This document shows, in pieces, positions 9,141 to 20,180 of a DNA stretch of 64,000 nt (its first letter is position 1; each line of letters opens with the position of its first letter). The notes under the pieces were generated by a model, which was given only the letters and a program-made list of their open reading frames with translations, made no database searches and was not told the origin of the DNA. The stretch lies in the NCBI GenBank assembly GCA_963682025.1, contig OY821519.1:66520783-66584782 (forward strand), given 5' to 3'. Origin of the DNA: Cordilura impudica (taxonomy: Eukaryota > Arthropoda > Insecta > Diptera > Scathophagidae). A program made the position numbers and the translations under genes.

Positions 9141-11592
9141 CCGTACGATTCATAACCAGCAAAACTCCTTTAATTTCATAACCAGGTACCCGGGTACCCG
9201 AAGTAGGTTGTTTTGCGTTTATTGAAATAAAATAATATTTTCCTGTAAATATTTTTGTTGTTGATTATATTTTGCGTTCTCAACTGTACAAATTTGATAT
9301 TTGGAAAAAAAAACTGGTTTCTGTTCGTATATAAGTACCTAAAGCGACACAAGTAGGCAGAAACTGGTTTTATGTAAGGGTTGTTTATTTGCTTATTTTG
9401 CTTATTTTCGGTACCTACTTGCTTAATTGCTTTTGAATTAGATAGCAGATGTTCATCTGTGTCGTAAAATTGAAATATATCATTTGCTTCGCCAGTCTGT
9501 GTTGAATATTTGAACAGTGAAGTTGGTGAAAATTGAGCCGCAACGACCGATATTTGTCTACAAGGGAATACTGGAATTTGAGTGATGAAGCAAGAAGCAC
9601 ATATATTCAACGTTTATTTGAGGAAGCGACTCAAGATGAGGCCCTTGAAGTGGACCCTGTGGAAGACCAAAATGAAGGAAATGTGTCCTATACTGGCGAA
9701 GTTTCGGAATCAGAGAATGAAGATTTCAATGTTGACAACGCAAACGAAATTGCAGCTGCTATTGACGCACCAGAGGAAATTTTCTTTGATGATGAAAGTG
9801 AAGATGATGATATATAAGAAGATGCACCAACAACAAACCCAGCAGACTACGTGATTGCACGTGACGGCACACAATGGCAGCGAACACCACGTAGTTGCCA
9901 ACAAGTGAGAAGCCACAATATATTCAGAGACCGCTGTGGTCCAGCGCGGATTACTGAAAATATGACGCCTTTGCAGTGTTTCAAATCATACCTCACAGTG
10001 GAAATGGTGGATATAATAGTGCGCCACACAAATAGAAAAGCGCATGCCACATATAATGCGTACAATGAAGCGAATCCCAATAGACGTCAGTTGAAGTGGA
10101 AAGACACGACAATCAACGAAATTTATGCGTTCATTGGAATGATTTTGATGGCTGGCACAAATCATTCTAATGACGAAAACGCAAGAGATTTGTGGACGTC
10201 ACAGGCTCACCCAATATTCCGCGCCACCATGGGAATAAACAGGTTTTCGATTTGCTGCGTTTTATGCGGTTTGACGACCCCAGAACACGGGTAGAGCGGC
10301 AGCGTCCAGACAAAGCGGCGCCAATTCGCGATATTTGGATAATGCTCAATGCAAATCTTGCCAGATATTATGTGCCATCAGAATATTTGACCATTGATGA
10401 ACAATTATATCCATACCGTGGTAGAACCAAATTCACCCAATATATACCCTCGAAGCCAGCAAAATATGGCATAAAAGTATGGTGGATTTGCGATGCCAAA
10501 AACTCATATCCACTTCATGGCCAAATATATACTGGCAAACAAGAAACTGGTCGTGAAGTTGGTGTTGGCGAAAGAGTGGTGAGAGATTTAGTTGGGCCAT
10601 ACTACGGTAGCGGACGAAATATAACAATGGATAATTTTTTTACGACGCTGCCGTTGGCTAGGCAACTAAAAGTAGAAAAGCTCAGCATTGTGGGTACACT
10701 CCGCCGCAACAAAGCTTACATCCCTGCGGAGATGAAAGAAGACAAAAAAAAGACGTTGGTTCAAGTTTATTTGGCTTCTACGACAACGTAACACTGCTCT
10801 CATATAAGCAGCGGAAGTCCAACTCGGTCATCCTACTTTCTAGTATGCATGATGATGCACAAATTGACGAGAATGGGAAACCAGAAATTATAAATTTTTA
10901 TAACCAAACAAAAGGTGGGGTGGACGTAATTCCTGTTATAGAAAATAGAATTTCAAATGTGCAAAGCGTGCGCCAATTTTCAACAAAAAATGCAATTGAA
11001 AGCATCATCGGAAGGCCGTTGGAGAGTGTGCTTTGTGCTGCAGGTCCGTCAACATCTCCGTCAGCACGACAAAGGGGCAGAAAAGTACATACGGGCGTGT
11101 GCTACATGTGCAACCTTCTTCCAAATAAGCGCAGAAGAAAAACTAGAAAAAATTGCAGCATATGTAGCACGCCGATATGCGATGAGCACGCCATAACAAT
11201 TACTAAATGCTACAATTGCCACAATAACAACGATAGTGATTCGGATGAATTATAATATAATATATATAAAATATGATAAAATAAATAAAAAAGACATTTA
11301 TTTCCAATAAAAACAACACAAAAAAACGTTTTTTCATTTACATGTCAGGCATTTACATAGGAATTGCATTAGGGTACCCGGGGACCCGGTTGTGTGTTTA
11401 TGGGGGTAAAACATTTAAAATCATTTTTTAAAGAAAATATTGAAAATATTTTGAATTTTTTCGTATTTAAATCTTAGTTTAGCCAAAATCTCTCATGATT
11501 CGGAGTTTTATGTCCATATCTCAAAAATTATAGGCACAGCAGCACTTTAAAGTCAAAAAAGGTACACGGGTACCCGGTTATGAATCGTAGGG
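9141..11592 (+). mobile_element. piggyBac-family transposon, complete ends, 2452 bp
   Basis: The element is flanked on both sides by TTAA (9137-9140 and 11593-11596), the piggyBac target. Its terminal repeats are 17 bp with one mismatch: CCGTACGATTCATAACC on the left and the inverse of CCCTACGATTCATAACC on the right. Subterminal GGTACCCG-type repeats lie at 9185-9200, 11371-11390 and 11561-11577. The left end carries an extra ~30 bp that repeats CATAACC. The interior codes a damaged transposase. The opposite TIR of the host transposon keeps the uninterrupted TTAATTAA site, confirming the insertion. Confidence 0.93.
9533..11255 (+). pseudogene. piggyBac transposase, frameshifted
   Basis: Role: DDD cut-and-paste transposase acting at TTAA. 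The parts are an acidic N-terminus (9533-9814), a DDE domain, and a C-terminal zinc ribbon. Catalytic Asp blocks are visible: 'LTIDEQLYPYRGR' (near 10390), 'NITMDNFFTTLP' (near 10625) and 'TKGGVDVIP' (near 10910). The zinc ribbon has CYMC, CSIC, CDEH and CYNC (about 11100-11220). Damage: no ATG where the frame opens, an in-frame TAA at 9815-9817, frameshifts near 10240 and at the A run near 10745-10755, and an apparent deletion of well over 100 residues after the third Asp. AATAAA signals follow at about 11280. Inactive, but fairly young because the blocks are still easy to read. Confidence 0.9.
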
Positions 11593-11596
11593 TTAA

Positions 11597-11740
11597 ATTA
11601 ATTTTTTAAATTTTCGACTGGGGGGTGAATTTTAGTACAATTTTCAAAAAAAAAATATACTGATTCTTAAGTCTATATCTCGTGAACTATTCGCTTGTCT
11701 CTCTTCGGGATAATTTTAGCTCTTAATCAGAACTAAAATC
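11597..11740 (+). repeat. Left TIR of the outer transposon, proximal part
   Basis: Continues the left arm after the piggyBac insertion; pairs with about 16555-16690 in inverted orientation (TTCGACTGGG, ATTTTAGTACA, CTTAAGTCTATATCTCGTGA). Confidence 0.8.
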
Positions 11741-11914
11741 AAAAAAAAAAAAACAACAACATCTTACTCAAAACAACAAAACTGCCAAAAAATCGCAAAA
11801 TTTCGTCATATATTTTTATTGTTGATGATGGAAAATATAAGGGCACTTCAAATATTTTAAAATAAATAATTAGAAAAATTGATGATTTTGAATATAATGA
11901 AAAGTAAGGACAGT

Positions 11915-12400
11915 TCAAATCTTGTTGAATATATATTGAACTTTGGTCGTCGCTTTTGGAGCTAGTCTCATCATCTGAGAATATGTTTTCGACCATTTCG
12001 CTAGCTTAATTTTCGTATGCAAATACATTATAGCTAGACCAGCATAATTCCCTTTGAACCGCTTTTCCATCGGGATGGATACTTGGTGGCAGTGCTCACC
12101 TTGCTCATCAGATTCTGTTGGCAATTGTTTTTCGAACTCTGCAAAATGATTATTTAAAAAGTGAAGTTTTTATTCCATGGTCGCACCGATTGCTTGGAAT
12201 GACTTAAGCATATTCTTTACTAAAACTTTACAATCGCCGTCTCGATCTTATTCTAAGACTCTTTCTTTAACTGCGTTAAGTGCGTTCCAAGCAATTAAGT
12301 CGTTTCCGTGCAAAATCGTATTTAAATCTTCACTTTTTAGCAACTTTCGAATGTCTGGTCCATTCAGTCAGTACACCTGTTTTAAGCAAAAAAACAAACT
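11915..12400 (-). pseudogene. Unnamed transposase-like protein, C-terminal exon
   Basis: Reading the minus strand from a splice-acceptor-like TTAAAACAG at about 12377 gives 'GPDIRKLLKSEDLN', 'LIAWNALNAVKERVL', 'LVKNMLKSFQAIGATM', 'KLHFLNNHFAEF' and 'ESDEQGEHCHQVSIPMEKR', with two stops. These match, by recall, the C-terminal half of a protein family common as uncharacterised, transposon-like proteins in aphids, Hydra and other animals ('SDE.GERFHQD...ME.RYQG'). The E-x-x-H-x-Q segment may supply the last acidic residue of a DDE-like site; this is inference. The frame closes at 11915. Confidence 0.65.
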
Positions 12401-12575
12401 CAATATGTTTTTAAATATATTAAGTTAAACTTACGGAAGGCACGCCGTATAAAATAAAAAATGGTTTACAACAACATTAAACAGAAACACAAGAATATCA
12501 AAGGATATATTAATAAATTATATCATTAAAAAAACAACAACTTAACATCAAATCAACAATTACTTTTCTTATAAA

Positions 12576-14338
12576 GTGTGGAATACAGGAATCACACCTA
12601 ATTTTATAAACGATTCAACGAAAAACATACACAACATAATTAAAACTAGGGAGAACTTACCTCCGAAGATTAATAGTCTACTAAAACATATACTACAAAA
12701 TTTAAATTCCAAAATACTAAATTTGCTTATGAGACAAAAACATGAAATAGAAGAATACAACGAAAAATACACAAAAGAAACAGAAAACAAAATTAGCAGA
12801 CACTTGACTACAGAAGAACAACAACTTGTGGTACAGCGAACAAATCCTTGAAAATCGAAAGAACATTGAAATCAAGAAACGGCACAAGAAAAAGTTTGAC
12901 ATATTAAGAGAGGAACAAAGAGAAGAGTTAGAAGTTGCTAAAAACGAAAATTGGTTCGTCAATGAATCCAGTATTGAGATTCCAAATGACATTCAATGGC
13001 TTCTCTCGTTGAGCCAAAAATACGCAATACCAACAGCAAAGCAACAATTCCCCTTCTTGAAATATATTGCAGACGGAAAAGATTGCATTCAAACTCTTGA
13101 GAACAGAGATGAACAAGAGATGACACGCTCAAAGTTTACATCAATGTTGGCAAATCATTTAAATAAAGAAAGATTAAATGAAAGAGATCGTTTGGTAATG
13201 AGGATAGTGGAACAAACAAAAAGTTTTTTGAATAAAAATAAAAACATTTTGATATTGAACGTCACAGTGGCAATGGAGAAAAATGACTATGAGGCAAAGA
13301 TGGACACAATTCTGAATGATATGATGACATATAGAAAGGAAAATAAAGATACAACGTCATCACTTCAGAAGAAAAATAATGACTCAGTCAATGAACTCCC
13401 AAAGAGCAACAGTATAACTGTGATAGAAAAGAAAAGGCTTAAGAATGACGCGGCTTTTGCTTCAAGAATATATGGACTCCCGAAAATACATAAGGAGCGA
13501 TATGTTCGTCAATTAACTCTCCGGCGAATGAACTATGTAAGTTTTTAACAAATAATTTAAAAAAGCTTACAGAGAATTCTGAATCTAATGTTAGGGATGC
13601 CGTGCATTTTAGAAATAAGGTAAACAATAGTGCAATAAGTGATAACGAAAAACTTATGTCTTTTGACGTAGTATCTTTATTTCCTAGTATTCCGGTGGAC
13701 TATGCAATAGAAATTATTAATAATAAATGGGATGACATCGTACCACACACAAATATGTCTAAGGATTTATTCATTAAAATACTAAAATTTTGTATAAAGG
13801 AAAACCGTTATTTTAAATATAAGGACAAAATTTATACACGATGGGCTCACCGGCCTTTCCAGTTGTGGCCGACATCGGAATGGAGGAATTGCTAAGAAAA
13901 AGCGTCAAAAAAGTGGACAGAAAACCGAGATTATTAACAAAGTACGACATTGTAGAAACACTTAATCAATTAAATAAATTTCACCACCGAATTTAATTTA
14001 CCATCGAGGAAGAAAAGCACGGGCAGTTACCGTATTTGGATACTATGGTTATCAGGAGAGAAAATCAGATTAATGTTGACTGGTATCAAAAACCAACTTC
14101 TTCTGGAAGAATAATTAATTATTTTTCGTGCCATCCAAGGAGTATAATCATATATACTGCAAGCAATTTTATTAAGAGAGTGTTAAGAGTCATTGACAAA
14201 AAATTCTATAGGGAAAATTTACATAATATAAATGATGTTTTAAGAAAAAACTCGTTTCCGAAACACATTATTAAAAAACTAATTTACAGAAATAAGAATA
14301 ATAAACACACCGGATGACTCTAATAGGATATATAAATC
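12576..14338 (+). pseudogene. Penelope-type reverse transcriptase, broken
   Basis: The N-terminal region (12576-13450) is lysine/glutamate rich with 'NDIQWLLSLSQKYAIP'. RT motifs follow: 'YGLPKIHKERY' (near 13470), 'MSFDVVSLFPSIP' (near 13655, catalytic Asp present), 'GSPAFPVVADI' (near 13840), then 'FTIEEEKHGQLPYLDTMV' and 'VDWYQKPTSSGRIINY' (near 14010-14125). The block that should carry the YVDD box is missing: the sequence passes from 'KPRLLTKYD' straight to 'IVETLNQLNKFHH'. With frameshifts near 12850, 13550, 13850 and 13990, it is dead. The order of these motifs is diagnostic for Penelope. Confidence 0.85.
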
Positions 14339-14339
14339 A

Positions 14340-14768
14340 ATGACCTATGTACCAAAAATCTCAGGGCGTATTCAAAACTACCATATTTATAACAAGGAAA
14401 AATATAAAATAGCTCCAAATACAAATAACACTCTCAAACAGCTTTTTTCAAATACAAAAAGTAAGATTGACGACATGGATAAATCAAATCTGATCTACAA
14501 AATAAAATGCCTGGGGGACAAAACTAACTTATGAAACCAAGTATACGTTGGGACTACAAAAAACAAGCTTAAAACTAGACTAGCAGGACACAGATCAGAT
14601 ATAAGATGTAGAGATAATTCATCATCAGATTTTGACAACGTAGAAATTTTGCAACAAGAGGAAATATATAAACGAAGATTTACATTAGAAATGTTACACA
14701 TCAACAAAGTCGTACAAGAAAAGAGAATGCACTACCGAACCGATATAGAACATTTGTCAAAGAGTTAG
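14340..14768 (+). pseudogene. Penelope GIY-YIG endonuclease domain
   Basis: The frame reads 'NLIYKIKCLGDKTNL', an in-frame TGA (14532-14534), then 'NQVYVGTTKNKLKTRLAGH' and 'RRFTLEMLHINK', ending 'HYRTDIEHLSKS' and TAG. These correspond to the Y-x-I-x-C, Y-[VI]-G-T and arginine/histidine blocks of the Penelope GIY-YIG nuclease, with a likely metal-binding Glu in FTLEML. Apart from the TGA the domain is intact in one frame, better kept than the RT upstream. Confidence 0.85.
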
Positions 14769-15109
14769 TTATATGTACATAATAAATAAAACCAATTAGA
14801 TCATTTAGTGCAATATTAGAAGTTTGACCATATGGTCATAAAATAATTTTTGGATAATGGTTCTCGTTGTTTTGTAAGTTTTTTTTTTTTTGTCGTGTTA
14901 TACCAGTATTGTGTTACAGTGATGAAATAAATTTATTTGTATTGTTATTATTGTTTTTGTATACATTTCTGATTATGCTTGCCGATGGTAGGCGAAATAT
15001 TGAAAATAAAATAAAAATAAAGTATTATAAATACAGACCTCGAGCCTGATCACTTATTTAATTTATTTAAAAAAAAACTCACAAAAAATAAATAAAAATT
15101 TTAAGAGAT

Positions 15110-15835
15110 TAATTAAGAAATACATTACCGGCTTTAATTTTTTGATCACTGACTCTTGGAAAAATTTTCTTAAGGCAGTGAAATACGTTGTCTTTATTTT
15201 TCGTTACCGTCTCTAAAAACTTCATCGTTATGCCCAACTTAAAATGCAGCGGAGGCAACAATATGTAACTTATATTTTATATTAGTGGCTCTGCTGTCAT
15301 GTCTAAAGTGGCATTGTCACTCACGACTTTCATTTTTCGCAAGTGTGCGAGTAGTGATCGACTTTTGCTCGTGTGTCCCAACGGCACCCTTTATGCCTTG
15401 CAAAATATTGACAACTTTAAGGTCACAACAGATTTTCCATAAATTATCTGCCTATTTCCATTGTTGCATAGCATTCCTTTAAGTCTATGTTAAATGAGGG
15501 CTTCAGGTTCGTTTTATGCAATAACAATGCTTTTAAACTAGTGACTAAGCTATCGATTAACAGCCGCCAGTCTTCAGCGATATATTCTAATCCCATTTCA
15601 TTGGCTAATCCTTTTATGTTCTTGCAGTAGGTGTAAGAGTTTTCGTCATTAACGCTGTAAAACTTTTGAAATTCCACTTGACGGTTACGGTGTATCGAGG
15701 TCTTAACACCAACGTCCGTTAGCTTTTCTCGTTTAAGAAATGCGGACAAAAAATCTGATTTGCGCTTTGACAAACCTAACTTGGCGACAACATAGTTCAT
15801 TTCGCATTGTGTTACGAGCTCAGGCTTGTTGATTT
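15110..15835 (-). pseudogene. Unnamed transposase-like protein, N-terminal/central exon
   Basis: Minus-strand reading starts with 'ELVTQCEMNYVVAKLGLSK' and continues with 'DFLSAFLKREKL', 'YCKNIKGLANEMGLEY', 'DWRLLIDSLVTSLKALLLH', 'CDLKVVNILQG' and, after frame changes, 'LPPLHFKLGITMKFLETV' and 'CLKKIFPRVSDQKIKAG', then a donor-like GTAATG. By recall this is the uncharacterised family with 'RLFIDSSK.SLKAVLLHNGN', 'GDLKV' and 'LPPLHIKLGLMK'. The Asp residues in IDS and CDLKV are candidates for catalytic positions (inference). Frameshifts and stops make it a pseudogene. It forms one gene with the exon at 11915-12400. Confidence 0.7.
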
Positions 15836-16554
15836 TTTATTCGGGCGCGAAGGGTCAGCCAGCACATTGCCATAAGGCAGTGGGCTTTATCTTCTGTTTA
15901 TCCAGTTAAATATGTAACAAAACCAACGTCTGCATACTACATCTGGTGTCCACGAACAATCGAATAAGTCCAACTGGTCAGAATAATATAGGAGGTACCC
16001 ATTTCAAAATTTAGCAGTAAAATTTGTTTTTTGCGTTTTCATTGAAAATTAACAAAACACGTTCAGCTTCCAACACTTTTCCATATCAACTTTTTCCTTG
16101 TGCAATGTATGCCGTAATATTTCAATTCCCCAAGTTTATTTAATTCGAACGTGCAATCAAAACAATGCTAATTTTTTTACATTTGAAATATGCCGTTATT
16201 TTGCATCAAACAATCATTCAAACGGATGGTGTTTACAGGGTACAGATTTATCTGCGACATGTGGATGGTGTTTACTCGGTGCAGAGGGCCCCAAACATTT
16301 TCATTATTTATTTTATTTTCATTTAAAATAGCATATCAATTTTAATTTCGATAAACATACAATTGAAAGTGATTTCTGGGTCCTTTAATGAATTTTTGAT
16401 GACTTTGTGGGGCTATATCTATATGAAGGAGTCATCAAATGAAATCGGCTTATTAAAAAGAGTTGTTTGTTTTGCTTTTGGCTAATTTTTTGTCATATAT
16501 TTTCTGGTCGAGTTCATAGCAATTTCTGAAATAAGGCAAAATTTTTAGATCTAA
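15836..16554. other. 5' part of the outer transposon, no readable gene
   Basis: Lies between the transposase N-terminus and the right TIR. No recognisable domain. It may hold the promoter and first exon of the transposase, but nothing supports a specific call. Confidence 0.4.
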
Positions 16555-16835
16555 TTAAGAGGTAATAATATGCTGAAGAGAGAAAAGCAATATTTCGCAT
16601 AGTTCACGAGATATAGACTTAAGAATCAGTACATGTTCTTTGAAAAATGTACTAAAATCCTCCTCCCAGTCGAAAACTTCAAAAATTAATTAAAAAAGAA
16701 GCTTAGCTAATAATTCAAAACCCAGCTAGAGTTTTTATTCCATTACCATAAGCTTTCAGATTTTCGGGGTCTCAATTGTTTCAAGATTTTAGTGCTGTAT
16801 TGTGTAATAGTATAAACTTACAAAAACCATAGAAA
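16555..16835 (-). repeat. Right TIR of the outer transposon
   Basis: Inverted copy of the left arm. It includes the unoccupied TTAATTAA (near 16688) that corresponds to the piggyBac insertion point on the other side. Confidence 0.8.
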
Positions 16836-18298
16836 AAAATGGTATCTCCATCGAAATTATGTAATTTTTGAATTTCTACTAAAAATAAATAGCTTCTTAG
16901 AAGCTAAATAAAAAAAAAAAAATATATATATTCTAAAAACTTATTTTATCTAATTACAAATATATCATAGCAATTAAAAAGCAAAACTTCAAAGCAGTTT
17001 AAAAAAAAAACATTTTTTAACATTTATTGCCTTCAAACAACAAAAAACCATTTTTTTGATCCGCCACTCTCTGATTTTACCGACCTCTGGTGGCAACAAA
17101 GCGAGTCTAAAAAAATAATTCTATCAATTTTTACTGAGGTACATTCGTATCTGTCGAATAAGATATATCTCATCATAATTGTAAAAAATTTTTTTTTTAT
17201 TTTTGTCTATTGGACAAACCACTGTGCCACGGTTCCTTAGCAGGCCAAAAATGTATCGAACACTTCTAAAGTGATTGTTTTCCATTCCGTTTTCTTTTCC
17301 TTCTTTTTTCTACCATTCCCTGGCTTTTATATTGGATTCCCGTATGATAATATACGCCATATCTTCAGTGATGAGAGTGCGTGTCTTTAACCGGCCTTAG
17401 TTCTCTTCTTGTGTAGTCGACCACGTTATGAGCACGAATACGAATACTCGGTGTTTGCTCTATTTCGTGCCATTGTTAGATTTAAAACAACTTTTAGAAG
17501 TTTCGGTAATGGCAGGAGCAGTTTCTTGTTTGGCATAAAAATCGCTGTTGTAAGCATTCAATTTAACAAAACTCTTTAGGGATATCTTCTTATAATAACA
17601 TAAGGTCAATAGGGACCTTTTTACTAATCCACATACTATCCCAGCTTTAATCGATACAGCATATTTTTTTTTGGAACACATGTACGCTTCGGCTATTCGA
17701 CCCATGCTGTGAGTGTCTGAAAATCGAAAAGATCCCCAGGAACCTTATCACAAACAGAAGAGTTAAGATTACAGCACAATATCCCCGTTAATTTTTTTGC
17801 ACGGTATTCATATAATTTCCTAATAAAACCAAAGAAATTTAAAAATAATTATAAAATCAAACCTAATCAGGTGAGCGATAGTGTAGTTTAGAAAATGTTA
17901 ATGCCTTAATCTATAATATTAATATACAAGGCGATTTCTTGTGACCGATTTAAATTTCACAGTTTTACCCCGATTTTGACAAAAAAGTTATCATTTGAAA
18001 GGTATTTCTTTTCAGCTGTTACCCAGATTTACAGATTTTCATCGTCTGGAATATTTTTTTAGAGTTATGATCGTTTAAAATTGCAACTAACACACACATA
18101 AAATTATACACAGCTATGTGTGTGTTTATTAAATTTGTTAATGTGTTTGTGTTAATGTGTTGAGTTTGTTTTCTTCATTTGAAATTAGTTGAATTATGAA
18201 CCATACCTTTAGGGTCTTTATTAAATGAAAAAATAAAATTTTCTAGAATTTTCACCAGAATTTCGAGTGCTGGAATCTGCTAGTGGGTATATAGCAGA
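16836..18298. other. No recognised gene
   Basis: AT-rich with several A/T runs. An 81-codon minus-strand frame at 17460-17705 ('MGRIAEAYMCSKKK...') has no family I recognise and no supporting context, so it is not called a gene. GT-rich runs (TGTGTGTGTT) occur near 18117-18160. Confidence 0.5.
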
Positions 18299-18819
18299 GT
18301 TCAGAAAAAAACACACACTGAATAAAAAACTCGTACATATATGTAAACAAACATAACTTAGACCAACACACACATATTTTTATTTTCATATCAATTATGT
18401 TTGTTTTTAAATTTTCGTTTAGTTATATTTTAAGTCGTGTTTAAAATATAACTGAACTCGAACCTGTTTATTGTACATGTTCTGTTTTTTCTTACTACAC
18501 GAGCCACAACACGACTTAAAATATAACTGAACTCGAACCTGTTTATTGTACATGTTCTGTTTTTTTTCAGTACACGTACCAGAACATGAACTTCAAATAA
18601 AGTAACACTCAAAAATATGTGCTTTATGTTTGATTGAAACAAAAAGTACGTGATACAAAAATGTTCGTGTAAATAACGAAATATTAAAACGAACACAGTC
18701 ATGGTTGTGTTGGGCACCGTAGAAAATTTAGAAACGCACATAATTGATATGAAAATAAAGATATGCGTTGGCTGCTTTTGAACAGAACATTGTGTGTTTC
18801 ATGTGTGTATTTTCTGAAC
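18299..18819. mobile_element. Fold-back element with internal tandem duplication
   Basis: Terminal GTTCAGAAAA and its inverse TTTTCTGAAC bracket the element. A longer inner inverted pair lies at about 18372-18417 and 18720-18765 (shared TTATTTTCATATCAATTATG). Flanks both carry GGTATATAG, though not immediately at the ends, so the target duplication is uncertain. No coding capacity. Confidence 0.6.
18420..18590. repeat. 75-bp tandem duplication with a 19-bp inverted repeat
   Basis: The block starting TTAAAATATAACTGAACTCG is present at 18441 and again at 18516 (75-bp period). AGTTATATTTTAAGTCGTG at about 18420 is a perfect inverse of CACGACTTAAAATATAACT at about 18509, so this strand can fold on itself. 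Confidence 0.85.
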
Positions 18820-20180
18820 CTTGGTATATAGATACCCTAACTACAAACTTTGTGCAATTTTTCCAAAATCGGACAGCGGATTCGAGTGTCAGGCGTTAAT
18901 GGGTTAAATGGGTAACAAAATAAGTCAATACAGACAGCACTTTATGAAAAATACGCTAAATGAAAAAAACCACTAAGTTTGCATCGCTGCCATAAGCAAA
19001 CTCCATTTTTTATTTATTTTTTTTGTACTTAAAACCAACACTAAGACGCCCCTACAAATACATTTTTCTGATCTCAGAATAATAGGATGTGGGAAGGAAG
19101 AAATATTGTAGGTATTAGGAAAGACTTTTGTGGAGAGTTTATACCACATATAACTACTTCGGCGGATATTCGAATTTTCTCTCTGCCGTCCACTTGATAA
19201 TAGATTAAAAAAGGATGTGAATTACCAGACAAGCGGTAGTACGCAATGAGTTCACTTATCTCAGCCATGGTAACATCCATAAAATAGTTTACATAGCTCA
19301 CATTACGACAATTATCTAAGAAGTCAACAAGCCAACTATATTGGCTAACTTATTATCATAGCCTGTTGTCATTACCTATAATGTACATCACCTTGGTCTG
19401 AACTGTGTATTCCACCCATGCGTTGGCCAAAACTAAAGCATGATTCCACTTTTTTCATAATTAATTTGCATTTTTGCATATACTTAATCAAGGTATGATG
19501 TCTTGAATATGTCATGAATATATATTAGTTTTTTAAAGCTAAAATATCAAAATTCTATTTTTCGGTTTTAGTCAATATCATGGATTAGAAAATTGATAAG
19601 GCACCACTATTTCCACGAACATAGCTATATGTAAATACTACATATAAAATAATATATACATATATATCTATATGCATTGGCTTGCAATATTTTGCATTTA
19701 GTACAACAATTAATTTAATGGCCAACGCCCATTTAAAAAAAAATATATACACATATATAAATATATGCAAACTTATATGTGGTTAAACCTGAGCAAACAA
19801 TAACTATCATCAGGTGATCCCAATAGTTGGTATTTACATTAAGTTCTTGTGATAAATTGTTATGGCCTTTCTGCGAGATGCATGGCCAGCCGGTCTAAAA
19901 TTTTTAAATGAAATTATTTAATATTTGGAATTTTGCAAAAAATCTTTTATTGGCCTCTGCTATAAACTCGATATGTTTTGGGGAAAATACATTTTTAATG
20001 GCATTGGCATAAAGTGTTAAATATATAAAACTGCCATATAAAAAAAAGTTACAGCCAACAATAATAAAAATACAAAAAAAATAAAAATAAAATATCTGTA
20101 TTTGTTCACTGTTCCTACAATTCTATAAAAAAAAGTCAGTTGACAAAAAAGAAATATCGACCATTGATACACTAATAAAA
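18820..20180. other. No recognised gene
   Basis: AT-rich, with TATATA-rich patches near 19640-19680 and 19740-19770. Small frames (for example minus 19074-19301) have no recognised family. Confidence 0.5.

Larger units (their letters stand above)
12430..15050 (+). mobile_element. Penelope-like retroelement
   Basis: A plus-strand element coding an N-terminal region, a Penelope-type RT and a C-terminal GIY-YIG endonuclease, followed by an A-rich 3' region with 'GTAGGCGAAATATTGAAAAT'. It lies in an intron of the outer transposase gene: the donor-like GTAATG is at about 15120 on the minus strand and the acceptor at about 12377. The exact ends and any target duplication are unclear, which is usual for this class. 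No hammerhead ribozyme core was found. Confidence 0.82.
9005..16835 (-). mobile_element. DNA transposon with long TIRs and an unnamed transposase (outer layer of a nest)
   Basis: Long inverted repeats bracket the region: 9005-9140 continued at 11597-11740 on the left, and 16555-16835 on the right. Shared landmarks include 'CAGCACTAAAATCTTGAA', 'CTGAAAGCTTATG', 'TTCGACTGGG' and 'CTTAAGTCTATATCTCGTG'. Between them, on the minus strand, lies a broken transposase-like gene. Two later insertions are inside: piggyBac (9141-11592) in the left TIR and Penelope (about 12430-15050) in an apparent intron. Outer boundaries and target duplication could not be fixed because the outermost bases diverge. Confidence 0.75.

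Noticed and set aside
14769..15050. Hammerhead ribozyme of a Penelope element
   Set aside because: No CTGANGA core with a following GAAA could be placed in the 3' region.
17460..17705. 81-codon minus-strand frame as a gene
   Set aside because: No recognised family and no splice, repeat or polyadenylation context; length is within chance expectation over 64 kb.
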